A DNA stretch of 64,000 bases, from NCBI GenBank assembly GCA_050178135.1, contig JBFXGJ010000001.1:62001-126000 (forward strand), in the 5' to 3' direction. The first letter of the stretch is position 1. Every line of letters starts with the position of its first letter. The stretch is from UBA288 sp050178135. Its GTDB lineage: Archaea > Halobacteriota > Methanomicrobia > Methanomicrobiales > Methanospirillaceae. A model generated the notes under the pieces. That model was not told where the DNA came from. It ran no database searches and was given only the letters and a program-made list of their open reading frames with translations. Below, piece by piece: positions 24,580-34,000 of this stretch. The position numbers were made by a program, and so were the translations under genes.

Positions 24580-26169
24580 TCAATCGAGCAGGATGGCGAG
24601 GGCCTCATGGCGGTATGCATCCATCACGTACGGCAGGCCGGAAACCTTTGAAGCGTCCTCGGTGAGTGCGAAGACATCGTTTCTTGAGATGGTCGCCAGC
24701 GAGAAATTCCGGCTGCCGGCCATCAGCTGCTGCATGCCGGTGCGGAAACGCTGAGCGTAGGTGTAGATACCGATTGCACCGAGCGGTATTTCGTCGAAAC
24801 GCGACCCGTACTTCTCTCTGAGTTCCTCGTAGGTGACGAAGATCTCAGGGGCGGTTGAGCCGTACTTGGCGATATTCTTCGGAAGATCGCCGCATTTGAT
24901 CCACTTCGCAATGTTCTTGCCGACCATTCCGGGTATCATCAGGCCTCGTCCCATGCAGACCGCCTTGACGTAGGGTGCACCCATCGCGATGGACTTGAAG
25001 ACGTTTGCCTCATCTCCAAAGCCGCCGCCGATCGCGATATCGGGGACGCGCATCCCCTTCTTCGTGAGCATCTCGCAGAATTGGTAGGCAAGTGACTGGA
25101 GGTAGAAGGTCGGGATGCCCCACTCGTTCATCATCGGCCAGGGGCTCATACCCGTGCCGCCGCCGGCGCCGTCGATCGTCAGTAGGTCAACCTTCGCCTC
25201 TGCGCCGAACCGGATCGCCATGGCGAGTTCCTGGGCGGAGTACGCCCCTGTCTTGAGAGTGATGCGCTTGAACCCGATGTTTCGGAGCCGGTCGATCTCC
25301 TCGAGGAACGCCTCCTTTGAGACGAAACCGAGGCGCGAGTGGCGCTCGAATTCCCTGATGCTGCCGGCAGCGAATGCCTTCTCGTTTTCACTCGCCGTGG
25401 GATCGGGCAGGACAATGTAACCCCGCCTCTTGAGCTCGCGGGCGCGCTCGATGGACCCAACCTTGATTTCACCGCCGATGCACTTGGCGCCCTGTCCCCA
25501 CTTTAGCTCGATGGTGTCCAGGTTGTGCCTGGATGCGACGTACTCTGCTGTGCCGAGGCGGGTGTCCTCGACATTCATCTGGACCAGGATCTCCCCGTAC
25601 CCCTCGTGAAATTTCCGGTAGACCTCGATCCGCCGGTCGATCTCAGGGGACTTCGTCATCTTGCCGTTCGAGTCGCGGACGAGTTCGGGATCGATCCCGC
25701 CCACGTTCTCACCGCAGACGAGGGTGATGCCTGATATGGCGGCACCGATGGCGAAATGCGCCCAATTTACGCGGGCGATCTCAGTCGATCCGAGAGCACC
25801 GGTGAAGATCGGAAGGCGCATCCTGACCTTGCTGTCCCAACCGTACTCAGTCTCAGTGTTCACCTCGGAGAAGACTGCGGTGTCGGGCGATGCCTCGACA
25901 CCCTCGGGCAGTCCGCGGGCGCCCACCGCATAGCCCTGTATGTTGACGTGGGAGTAGTCGATGGGGTACACCTTGTCGGCGCCGGCGGAGATTTCCCCAA
26001 AGGGGCCGGGATAGAGTACCTCGCGACCGCGGAAGGACGAGAGCCAGATCTCGCAGGCCCCGCGGCATCCGTCCACGCAACGCGTGCAGATCCCGGAGGT
26101 CGGGGAGACGTCGCGGGACCGGTTGGAGGTCCCGATTGCCTCGTTGGCGTTCGGTTGTCGAAGATTCAT
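24580..26169 (-). CDS. FMN-binding glutamate synthase (GltB central-domain) family protein
   Basis: A 529-aa protein. An N-terminal cysteine cluster (GICTRCVDGCRGACEIW, about 26-42) precedes the GOGAT FMN/glutamate-synthase barrel: LPIFTGALGSTEIARVNWAHFA, VCGENVGGIDPEL, IELKWGQGAKCIGGEIK, VDLLTIDGAGGGTGMSPWP and AIGGGFGDEANVFKSIAMGA. Such stand-alone archaeal proteins resemble the central domain of GltB without the amidotransferase part. The partner and exact reaction are uncertain. An AGGTGA ribosome site precedes the ATG. The PII gene lies 166 nt upstream, so nitrogen-dependent co-regulation is likely. Confidence 0.88.
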   Translation of the reverse strand: MNLRQPNANEAIGTSNRSRDVSPTSGICTRCVDGCRGACEIWLSSFRGREVLYPGPFGEISAGADKVYPIDYSHVNIQGYAVGARGLPEGVEASPDTAVFSEVNTETEYGWDSKVRMRLPIFTGALGSTEIARVNWAHFAIGAAISGITLVCGENVGGIDPELVRDSNGKMTKSPEIDRRIEVYRKFHEGYGEILVQMNVEDTRLGTAEYVASRHNLDTIELKWGQGAKCIGGEIKVGSIERARELKRRGYIVLPDPTASENEKAFAAGSIREFERHSRLGFVSKEAFLEEIDRLRNIGFKRITLKTGAYSAQELAMAIRFGAEAKVDLLTIDGAGGGTGMSPWPMMNEWGIPTFYLQSLAYQFCEMLTKKGMRVPDIAIGGGFGDEANVFKSIAMGAPYVKAVCMGRGLMIPGMVGKNIAKWIKCGDLPKNIAKYGSTAPEIFVTYEELREKYGSRFDEIPLGAIGIYTYAQRFRTGMQQLMAGSRNFSLATISRNDVFALTEDASKVSGLPYVMDAYRHEALAILLD

Positions 26170-26335
26170 ATTAAGTCACCTGTTTTCTGAGTTGCCAGGG
26201 ATCTCGCAAACACCGCGATCTGCCCCCATGGGTCAATGCTGTATACGCCATCGCGGCAGTCGTTCCGAAAGCTTCCTGGTACCTGTCCCCGTTCTTCGGG
26301 ATGGCCGCAGGACTCCTGATCCCCGCATTCAGAGA

Positions 26336-26707
26336 TCATAGGACTGGTTCTGAGGTGCTGCATATCCCCTGCAGCGCGTCCTCTTGCGTCTTGCCGCCCC
26401 GGACCAGGATCGCTCTCTCGACCTGCATGACAAAGATCCGTCCGTCATTGATGGTCCCGGTTTTACACGCCTCTGCGATCGTGGAAACAAGGAGGTCCAC
26501 CCGGTAGTAATCAACGACAATCTCGATCTGGAGCCCTTTTTGCAGCCCTCCGGGCATGAGGCCGTTGCGAGTCTCGGGAGAGCCCGATCTTTCCTCTCCG
26601 CACCCCTCGATCTCTGTGACGGTGATTCCCCTGAATCCGTTCGCTTCCAGTGCTTTCCGCACAGAATCCAGCTGTTCCGGTTTGATGATTGCTCGTATCA
26701 GTTTCAT
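26336..26707 (-). CDS. PII-family nitrogen regulatory protein (divergent T-loop)
   Basis: A 123-aa PII protein: MKLIRAIIKPEQLDSVRKAL at the start, RGITVTEIEGCG into the T-loop, LQIEIVVDYYRVDLLVSTI, the B-loop TGTINDGRIFV, and a C-loop-like GGKTQEDAL. The T-loop (about residues 37-56: GCGEERSGSPETRNGLMPGG) lacks the tyrosine that is uridylylated in bacterial GlnB and GlnK. It would sense 2-oxoglutarate and ATP/ADP. Set between the GltB-like and glutamate dehydrogenase genes, it may control one of them or their products. ATG 26707 was chosen over an in-frame TTG at 26716. Confidence 0.87.
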   Translation of the reverse strand: MKLIRAIIKPEQLDSVRKALEANGFRGITVTEIEGCGEERSGSPETRNGLMPGGLQKGLQIEIVVDYYRVDLLVSTIAEACKTGTINDGRIFVMQVERAILVRGGKTQEDALQGICSTSEPVL

Positions 26708-26716
26708 GGAACTCAA

Positions 26717-27902
26717 TCCTGCCTTTCACGGCACACTGCCGCGCTCGGTGGTGCCAAGGCCTTGATGCTCGCATAGCTATGGACAGGGCAGATAGGTCCT
26801 GTCGACGGCAACCGCCGGGATGCGTACGATGATGAACGCCGCGTCCATCGTCGCGGGTGCGCCCGATGCGTTGCATTGCGCTGCTGCAGGCTACCTTCGA
26901 GCGGGCCTGATAACCACTGCCACAGCTGCGAAGATGCTGGATGCATGCGCATTCGGGGGGCTCATTATCCAGACTGTTGTCTACTGGTCTCCTCCTTTGC
27001 CAATTCCTTGTACCATAAATGGTACAGGAAGGATGTTGCGTACCTACATATTTAATACTATCTATTATTGTAGGGGTTATCACCAGTTCTTCCCGTTCTT
27101 TCTCGTGCAGGGATCCCGTCGGGTGTCCCCTGGATGGGGTGCGTTTCGGTATTCTGGCCTGCCTTCGTGGTGTCGTGACGAACGATGCAACCTGAAGCGA
27201 CAATCTTCCCTTGCCTGTGCCGTACCTCCCTCGAAAGAGGTTTTTCTTTTCCTGGGCTCGCTTCTCACGCCACCGGTTGCCTCGTCGACGCTTCCGCTTC
27301 TCCGTCCAGTGTTCTCATGGTGGTGAGAGGATCTGTGTTCGATAAGGTTTTCGCCTGCTACGACACGTCTCTCGCTGTGTTTTGGTGCTGGTGGATGCCT
27401 CGTGGCACCTCAATGCCAGCAAAACCGATGCTGCTGTCGGGCAGGGGAGGCAGGATCGCGTCGAACACGACCAGACATGCTGCTGATCGAGATGACCATC
27501 ATCCCCGCCAGACCTGCTTTGCCGGGATTAACAGCGGTCATCAGCGCCCTCGAGGTTCGATGGACAACCCCCCCGTCGCCGCGGACGGGCTGAGGATCGC
27601 ACCTCAGACCGAACGGATCCGGGCGGAACGGCAGGATAAAGTGCTGTCCACTTCTTCCTTGGCAGTCTCGCGTCCTCTCCCTCTAATACAACCGGCGACG
27701 GAGCAAGGGATGGCATCCTGCTTGGGCTCTGAATCGATTGCCCCCGGGGCGCCGAGGAGCGATGGCCCCGGTGGTTGCATGTGGGGTGTTGCCTGGGAAT
27801 TCAGCACGATTGACTCTGAATGTCGTTTCGGGCTCCTCTCATGAAGGCCTGAGTCCCAGTCGTGCTGTGGGTTCCAGGTCTGAATCGGAAAAAAGGGGAT
27901 AT
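26717..27902. other. 1.2-kb gene-free region between PII and glutamate dehydrogenase genes
   Basis: I find no convincing protein: the longest open frames (for example 26820-27326 plus) have composition and order unlike any gene here. It holds a perfect palindrome at 27010-27025 next to an AT-rich TATA-like block (27048-27058), inverted repeats CCTACA/TGTAGG at 27043-27074, a small hairpin GACAGG/CCTGTC at 26782-26803, and a T-rich terminator of gdhA near 27888-27896 (minus strand). It may carry a long PII leader or a small RNA. Confidence 0.55.
27010..27025 (-). promoter_or_regulatory. Palindromic candidate operator upstream of PII-GltB genes
   Basis: GTACCATAAATGGTAC is a perfect inverted repeat of 7 bp arms around two A/T bases. 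It lies 23-38 nt downstream of the minus-strand TATA-like GTATTAAATAT (27048-27058), where a transcript toward PII would begin. The half-sites (TACC-N6-GGTA) are the reverse order of the published methanogen NrpR site (GGTA-N6-TACC), so another regulator is possible. Confidence 0.4.
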
Positions 27903-29252
27903 TTAAAAGATGCCCTGGGCTTTCATGGCCGAAGCCACCTTGAGGAAGCCGGCGATGTTCGCCCCAACCACCAGGTTGCTGTCCATACCGTACTCTTGTG
28001 CTGCGTTGTTCACGTTGTGGAAGATGTTGATCATGATCTGCTTGAGTTTCATGTCGACCTCTTCAGCAGTCCAGCAGCACCGCTCCGAGTTCTGGCACAT
28101 CTCGAGGCCGGACGTTGCCACACCACCGGCGTTCGACGCCTTGCCTGGTGAAAAGACGATCTTAGCCTCGTGGAATGCGTCCACGGCCTCTGGTGTGCAC
28201 GGCATGTTGGCACCTTCACATACTGCGATGACGCCGTTCTTCAGGAGGATCTTTGCATCCTCGCCGTTGAGCTCGTTCTGGGTGGCGCAGGGAAGGGCAA
28301 CGTCGCAGGGAATCTGCCAGATACCGCTGCAGCCTTCATGATATTCACTGCCAGGGACGAGCGTGGCGTATTTGCTGATCCGCGCCCGTTCTACCTCCTT
28401 GAGCTGCTGCACCACATCCACCTTGATACCTGCGGGATCGTAGATATAACCGCTGGAATCGGACATGGCAACGACCTTGGCACCGAGCTGCTGGGCCTTC
28501 TCCGCGGCGTAGATCGCGACGTTCCCGGACCCGGAGATCACCGTCACCTTGTCCTTCATGGACTCCTGCTTCAATACGGCGAGTGCTTCCTGTGCGAAGT
28601 ACAGCACGCCATAGCCGGTCGCCTGTGTTCTGACCAGAGAACCGCCGAAAGAGAGGCCTTTTCCGGTGAGAACGCCCGTGAATTCGTTCCTGATCCTCTT
28701 GTACTGGCCGAAAAGATACCCGATTTCCCGGGCGCCCACGCCGATGTCTCCCGCCGGCACATCAGTATCCGCGCCGATATACTTACACATCTCGGTCATG
28801 AAGGCCTGGCAGAAGCGCATGATCTCACCATCGGACTTTCCTTTCGGGTCGAAGTCGGAACCACCCTTGCCGCCACCCATGGGTAGGCCGGTCAGGCTGT
28901 TCTTGAAGATCTGCTCGAAACCGAGGAACTTGATGATCGAGGCGTTGACCGAGGGGTGGAAACGCAACCCACCTTTGTAGGGGCCGATTGCGGAATTGAA
29001 CTGGCAGCGATATGCCCTGTTGACCTGTGTCTTCCCGTTGTCGTCAACCCATGCAACACGGAACACCACCAGGCGTTCGGGTTCGACGAGCCTCTCGAGA
29101 AGGCCGTTCTCGAAAAGGGCCGGGGTCTTCGTTATGACCGGCTCGAAGGATTGCAGGACTTCATACACAGCCTGCTGGAACTCCTTCTGGTCGGGATCCC
29201 TTGAACATACCTGCTCGTATACTTCTCGTAAGTACTGATTTTCTAAAACCAT
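27903..29252 (-). CDS. gdhA: NADP-type glutamate dehydrogenase
   Basis: A 449-aa hexameric-type enzyme with all catalytic marks: PYKGGLRFHPSVN (substrate Lys, about 90-102), LPMGGGKGGSDFDPKGKSD (catalytic Lys), PAGDIGVGAREIGY (Asp), a Rossmann motif VISGSGNVAIYAAEKA and CATQNELNGEDA. Length and the KGGSDFDPKGKS form fit NADP-dependent bacterial-type GdhA. It aminates 2-oxoglutarate with ammonia, so it complements or replaces GS-GOGAT. It stands alone, with a palindrome over its TATA-like block. Confidence 0.95.
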   Translation of the reverse strand: MVLENQYLREVYEQVCSRDPDQKEFQQAVYEVLQSFEPVITKTPALFENGLLERLVEPERLVVFRVAWVDDNGKTQVNRAYRCQFNSAIGPYKGGLRFHPSVNASIIKFLGFEQIFKNSLTGLPMGGGKGGSDFDPKGKSDGEIMRFCQAFMTEMCKYIGADTDVPAGDIGVGAREIGYLFGQYKRIRNEFTGVLTGKGLSFGGSLVRTQATGYGVLYFAQEALAVLKQESMKDKVTVISGSGNVAIYAAEKAQQLGAKVVAMSDSSGYIYDPAGIKVDVVQQLKEVERARISKYATLVPGSEYHEGCSGIWQIPCDVALPCATQNELNGEDAKILLKNGVIAVCEGANMPCTPEAVDAFHEAKIVFSPGKASNAGGVATSGLEMCQNSERCCWTAEEVDMKLKQIMINIFHNVNNAAQEYGMDSNLVVGANIAGFLKVASAMKAQGIF

Positions 29253-29280
29253 TCCAATTCACACTCGCTGATAGTTGAAC

Positions 29281-29308
29281 GAAATATCAAATGTATAACT
29301 GATACATT
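29281..29308 (-). promoter_or_regulatory. gdhA promoter with palindromic candidate operator
   Basis: The minus-strand TATA-like TTTGATATTTC (29281-29291) lies 29-39 nt before the gdhA ATG. AATGTAT-N5-ATACATT at 29290-29308 is a perfect 7-bp inverted repeat that overlaps the upstream edge of this box, a position suited to control of TBP/TFB binding. Confidence 0.42.
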
Positions 29309-30001
29309 GGATTGGTAGAACTCTCCGGTTCACACCTGTTGTTCTCGAACCGGCGACCCATCCCTTGCATCCTTGCTTCTTTGGGTTCAATCGATAGATC
29401 TCCCCGCAGATCAGGGGGTCTGTCTGAAGAACGGATCTTCACAAACCGAAAATAGTTTTGACCTTCTGAATAATAAGCCATTGTTTTCCACCCCCTAATA
29501 GTATTTTCTGCCTGGTGGTTGCATTGTTGACCTCTGACCTCTCCTTCACCGGATCCTCGTCAGCTGTTCGAGAACACCATAAGGCTCCTGTGTTGAATGA
29601 AAAACAGCATATCGAAGCCCAGGTATGCCATGGAGTGGCCGATCCGATCCTCTGAAAGGGGCAAGGGGACATCCTTCCGATCATACGGCCCTGTGGGGCA
29701 GTAGAGGTCGCGGCAGTTGGTTTCCGCATCCAACATGCCTGTCGATCGTTATCCGCCCGTGCTCCGTGCCGGTTCCTTCATCCCAACCGGTTTCTTGCGG
29801 TATCAGGTTGCTGAATGGTTGTTGTCATCGGGATCTTCCGGTTTCGGAGCAGCGAAAAGAGGAATAATTTGAAGGGATCATCATCTGGAGAGCCCCGGTC
29901 CTTGATGCCGGGTGAACGCCAACCGGGTCCAACCAGCGTGACGATATCGCTTTGAAAAATGGATTCCTGCGACGAGTTCTCCCGCCGCCGGAACGGTATT
30001 G
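29309..30001. other. Gene-free region between gdhA and the Mrp gene
   Basis: Open frames of up to 96 codons on both strands have no ribosome site, no family feature and mixed composition. I see no gene, tRNA or repeat in this roughly 700-bp stretch apart from the gdhA promoter at its left end. Confidence 0.45.
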
Positions 30002-30904
30002 TTACTGTTCCACCCTTTTGACCAGGTTTTCCATGACTTCGTTGACCGCTTTCCATGTGGGGTCATCGGCGTCCCGCTGGATCACGGCCGGCCGTCCGGC
30101 GTCACCAGCCTGCCGCATCTCGATGTCGAGCGGGATCGAGCCGAGGAATGGGACGCCGAGGTCGTCAGCCATCTTCTTTCCGCCGCCTTTGCCGAAGACG
30201 TCGATCTCGGTATGGCAGTGAGGGCAGATCATCCCGCTCATGTTTTCGACCACGCCGATCACCGGGATATCGAGCTTCTCCACGAACCTTACGGCCTTGC
30301 TCGTCTCAAGTGTCGCCACTTCCTGGGGGGTGGTCACGATCACTGCCCCGCGAAGGTTCGGCGCGAGTTGTGCGATGGTGAGGGCCTCGTCACCGGTTCC
30401 GGGAGGAAGGTCGACGACCAGGTAGTCGAGGGAGCCCCAGTTGACATCCGTGAGGAACTGGCTGATGGCCGACATCTTCATCGGTCCGCGCCAGATGACC
30501 GGAGTCGAGGTATCGGGCAGCAGGAAGGCCATCGAGACTGTTGCCAGCGTTCCGGTGACCCGCACCGGCTCGATCTTATTGTCGATTGTCTGAAGGCGGA
30601 AGTCCTGAACGCCAAGCATCTTGGGGATGGTGGGGCCGTGGAGGTCGAGGTCGAGAAGCCCGGTGTTGTACCCGTGGTTCGAGAGCGCAGAGGCGAGGTT
30701 GACAGCCACGGTGGACTTTCCGACACCCCCCTTTCCCGAGAGGACCAGGATGACATGCCGCACGTCTACCGCAGCCCGATCCGGGAGTCCAGTCCCCGAG
30801 CCCGGCTCCTTCTGGGCGCTTGGACAGGTGCTGCACTCGCCGCTGCAGGTCTTTTTCTTTTCAGGATCGGTACAGAGATCCGGGTTGTTCGCATTCTCTG
30901 CCAT
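30002..30904 (-). CDS. Mrp/NBP35 family P-loop ATPase, Fe-S cluster carrier
   Basis: A 300-aa protein. An N-terminal Cys4 motif (C11 plus CSGECSTC at about 20-27) is of the NBP35 type. The deviant Walker A LSGKGGVGKSTVAVNLA follows (about 55), then GLLDLDLHGPTIPKMLG, VVDLPPGTGDEAL, and the bridging CPHC pair in MICPHCHTEIDVFG. It binds a 4Fe-4S cluster between subunits and hands it to apo-proteins. The gene is divergent from the giant glucan synthase gene, separated by about 160 bp with back-to-back AT-rich boxes. Confidence 0.93.
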   Translation of the reverse strand: MAENANNPDLCTDPEKKKTCSGECSTCPSAQKEPGSGTGLPDRAAVDVRHVILVLSGKGGVGKSTVAVNLASALSNHGYNTGLLDLDLHGPTIPKMLGVQDFRLQTIDNKIEPVRVTGTLATVSMAFLLPDTSTPVIWRGPMKMSAISQFLTDVNWGSLDYLVVDLPPGTGDEALTIAQLAPNLRGAVIVTTPQEVATLETSKAVRFVEKLDIPVIGVVENMSGMICPHCHTEIDVFGKGGGKKMADDLGVPFLGSIPLDIEMRQAGDAGRPAVIQRDADDPTWKAVNEVMENLVKRVEQ

Positions 30905-31009
30905 AAGATTCTCCCTTCACGGTGCATCCGAAGCTATATTAAACCTGATACCTCTCTCTTCGCAGAGAGGTGCATATGCCAAGAGAGGCCCGCATAACAA
31001 GGCAAAGGG

Positions 31010-31018
31010 AATTATAAC
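31010..31018 (+). promoter_or_regulatory. TATA-like box of the glucan synthase gene
   Basis: AATTATAAC at about 31010-31018 stands about 50 nt before the GTG at 31066, leaving room for a short leader with the GGGGGGTGA ribosome site at 31052-31060. Confidence 0.4.
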
Positions 31019-31065
31019 AGGAAGGGGCACTTACGGGGTAGGCCCGTGCGGCGGGGGGTGAACCA

Positions 31066-34000
31066 GTGACGAGCGGACTCGAGCTGTTGCGGAGGGACAT
31101 TGCCCGGCTCCGGGAGCGGGTGACCGAAGGTGCGGCAACCGGTCCGCACTGCTCAGACACACAGCCCCTCCGTGCCGAGCTTCTCTCTGCAGATCAGCTC
31201 TCGGTCCATGCGCGGGAGATGACGGGGTGGTACGGAGTTGCTATGCAGGGCGGCGAGGACCGCCTCCTGCCCCGTCTTGCCGAGAACGAGGCGGTCCTCG
31301 TCGAGACCTTTGCGCTCATCACCGCTGCCCTCGAGAAGAATCGTCGAATCGCCCCGGCCGGCGAGTGGCTTCTCGACAATTTCTACCTTATCGAAGAACA
31401 GATCAGGACAGCGCGTCGCCATCTCCCCCTCGGGTACAGTCGTCGCCTTCCCTGTCTCGAGACGGGTCCCCTGGCGGGATATCCCAGAGTGTACTTCATC
31501 GCACGTGAGCTGATCGCGCACAACGATGGGCGAGTCGACCAGGAGGTGCTGAGCGCCTTCGTCGGGGCATACCAGTCGGTGACACCCCTGCTGCTTGGTG
31601 AACTCTGGGCGATCCCGATCATGCTCCGGCTTGCGCTGATAGAGAACCTCCGTCGTGTCTCCATCAGAATCGGGGCGAACCGTGTGGACTCGGACAGCGC
31701 CACTCTCTGGGCGGACCGGATGATCGAGATCGCCGAGCGCGACCCCAAAAGTATGATCCTGGTCGTCGCCAAGATGGCCGAATCCGAACCGCCAATGACG
31801 AGTGCGTTCGTCGCGGAGTTGGCCCGTCAGCTCCGGGGCCGATCCCCGGTCCTCTCGATCGCTCTGACCTGGATAGAACAGCGGCTCGCCGAGGAGAGCC
31901 TGACCATCGAACAGATGATTCAGCTCGAGACCCGGTCACAGGCGGCCGACCAGGTGTCGATTGGTAACTCGATCACATCTCTTCGGACCCTGGAAGGGAT
32001 CGACTGGAGAGAGTTTGTTGAACGGCTCTCGGTCGTCGAGCAGGTTCTGAGGGAGAACCCACAGGATCCCTATGGCGCGATGGACTTTGCGACCCGCGAT
32101 CGGTATCGCCACGTCGTGGAACGACTCGCCCGTCATTCTCTTCTGACCGAGGAGCAGGTCGCTCGAAAGGCGATGGAACTGGCGGTCAATCGAAGGATCC
32201 TGGTCGGGGGGGCCGATCGTTCGGCACATGTCGGCTACTTCCTTATCGACCAGGGGCTCCCAGAACTCGAGCAGACGATCGACTACCGCTCCTCCTTCTT
32301 CGAGCGGTTGAGGCGTATCGGGCGGCGGTCTCCCCTGCCGCTCTACCTCGGTGGAATCTGGCTCGGATCAGGCCTCTTCACCGTGATCTGCGCACTGCAG
32401 ATCGAGCTCCCGTGGGTGCCTCTCCTCGTGCTCTGCCTGCTGGTGTCGCTCCTCATCGTCGCATCGAGCCAGTCTGCAGTCTCGCTGGTGAACTGGGTTG
32501 CCATGCTGGTTGCAAAGCCAAAAATCCTGCCACGGCTCGACTTCAGCAGCGGGATACCGATCGAATATCGGGCTGTCGTCGTGGTTCCGACCGTCATTTC
32601 GTGCGAGGAGGACGTCAACCGCCTCCTCGCGAGCCTCGAGGTTCGGTACCTGGGCAACCGCGACCCTCAACTCTCGTTCGTCCTCCTGACCGACCTGCCG
32701 GCGGCGGAAAGCGCCGAACTCCCGGGGGATGATGCGCTCATCGGTCACGCGGTGCGGGGGATCGAAGAGCTAAACTCGAGGTACGCAGAGGTGGGGCGCC
32801 AGCCCTTTCTGATGCTCCACCGCTCCCGGACATGGAACGCACAGGAGGGGCGCTTCATGGGGTACGAGAGGAAGCGTGGGGCCATCGAGGCGTTGAACCG
32901 ACTCCTGTTGGATGGGGACCGAAGTGCCTTTTCCATGACCGCCGGGGACCTGGACGAACTGAGCGGCACCCGGTACGTGCTGACTCTCGACGGCGACACC
33001 GAGCTCCCACGTGACTCGGCGCGGCTCCTGGTCGGAACAGCGGCACATCCGCTCAACCAGCCTGTGATCGACCCCATACTCGGGCGGGTGATCGCGGGGT
33101 ACGGTGTCTTCCAGCCCCGAATCGGTCTCTCGCTGACGGAGTTGTCCCGGTCCAGGTATGTCCGGATCTTCGGAGGAGAGCCCGGGATCGATCCCTATAC
33201 CCGCGCCGTCTCCGATGTGTATCAGGACCTCTTTCGCGAGGCGTCGTTTATCGGCAAGGGTTGTTACGACCTTGCAGCCTTCGGCACGACTCTGGGCCTT
33301 CGGTTCCCCGAGAACCGGATCCTCTCCCATGACCTTATCGAAGGGTCCTATGCCCGGACTGCGCTGGTAACCGATGTGGTACTCTTCGAGGACTACCCTC
33401 CCCGTTACCTGGCGGACATCTCGCGAAGGCACCGCTGGACCCGGGGGGACTGGCAGATTGGGGCCTGGGCTCTTCCGTTCGTTCCCGACCTCAACGGGGG
33501 CCATCAACCGAACACCCTGTCGGCCCTCTCGCGCTGGAAGATCTTGGACAACCTCAGGCGTAGCCTCGTGGCTCCGGCCGAACTCCTGCTTTTCCTGGTC
33601 TCATGGGTCGCTCTTCCCAACCCTGTCTTCTGGACCGGATTGGTCGCCGCCCTCATCTTTGCACCTCCAATCATCACTTTCCTCTTCCAGGTTCTCCAGA
33701 AACCCCGGGACCTGACGATTCTCCTGCACATCGCGGACTTATTGCGGTCCGTTCCGCGTTACTTCGCTCAGCCTCTCCTCTCGCTCATTCTCCTCCCCTT
33801 CGAAGCAGCCCTCTCCCTCGATGCGATCCTCCGGACGCTCGGACGGCTCTTCGTGACCCATCGGCGTCTCCTCGAGTGGACCACCTCCCGGGATGCAGGG
33901 CGCACAGAGGCCGACCTTGCCGGGCATTACTGGCGGATGTGGCCGGCTGTTGTGGCCGGAATGGGTTCGGTGGCGCTCACCTGTCTCTTTCGACCCGAAG

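Noticed and set aside
27010..27025. Calling the palindrome a NrpR operator outright
   Set aside because: The half-sites are in the reverse order (TACC-N6-GGTA) from the published methanogen NrpR site, so only a generic operator is claimed.
26820..27326. 168-codon plus-strand frame in the long intergenic region
   Set aside because: The translation is a mix of hydrophobic patches and Cys/Pro-rich stretches with no ribosome site and no pattern of conservation visible; it crosses the palindrome and TATA-like block.
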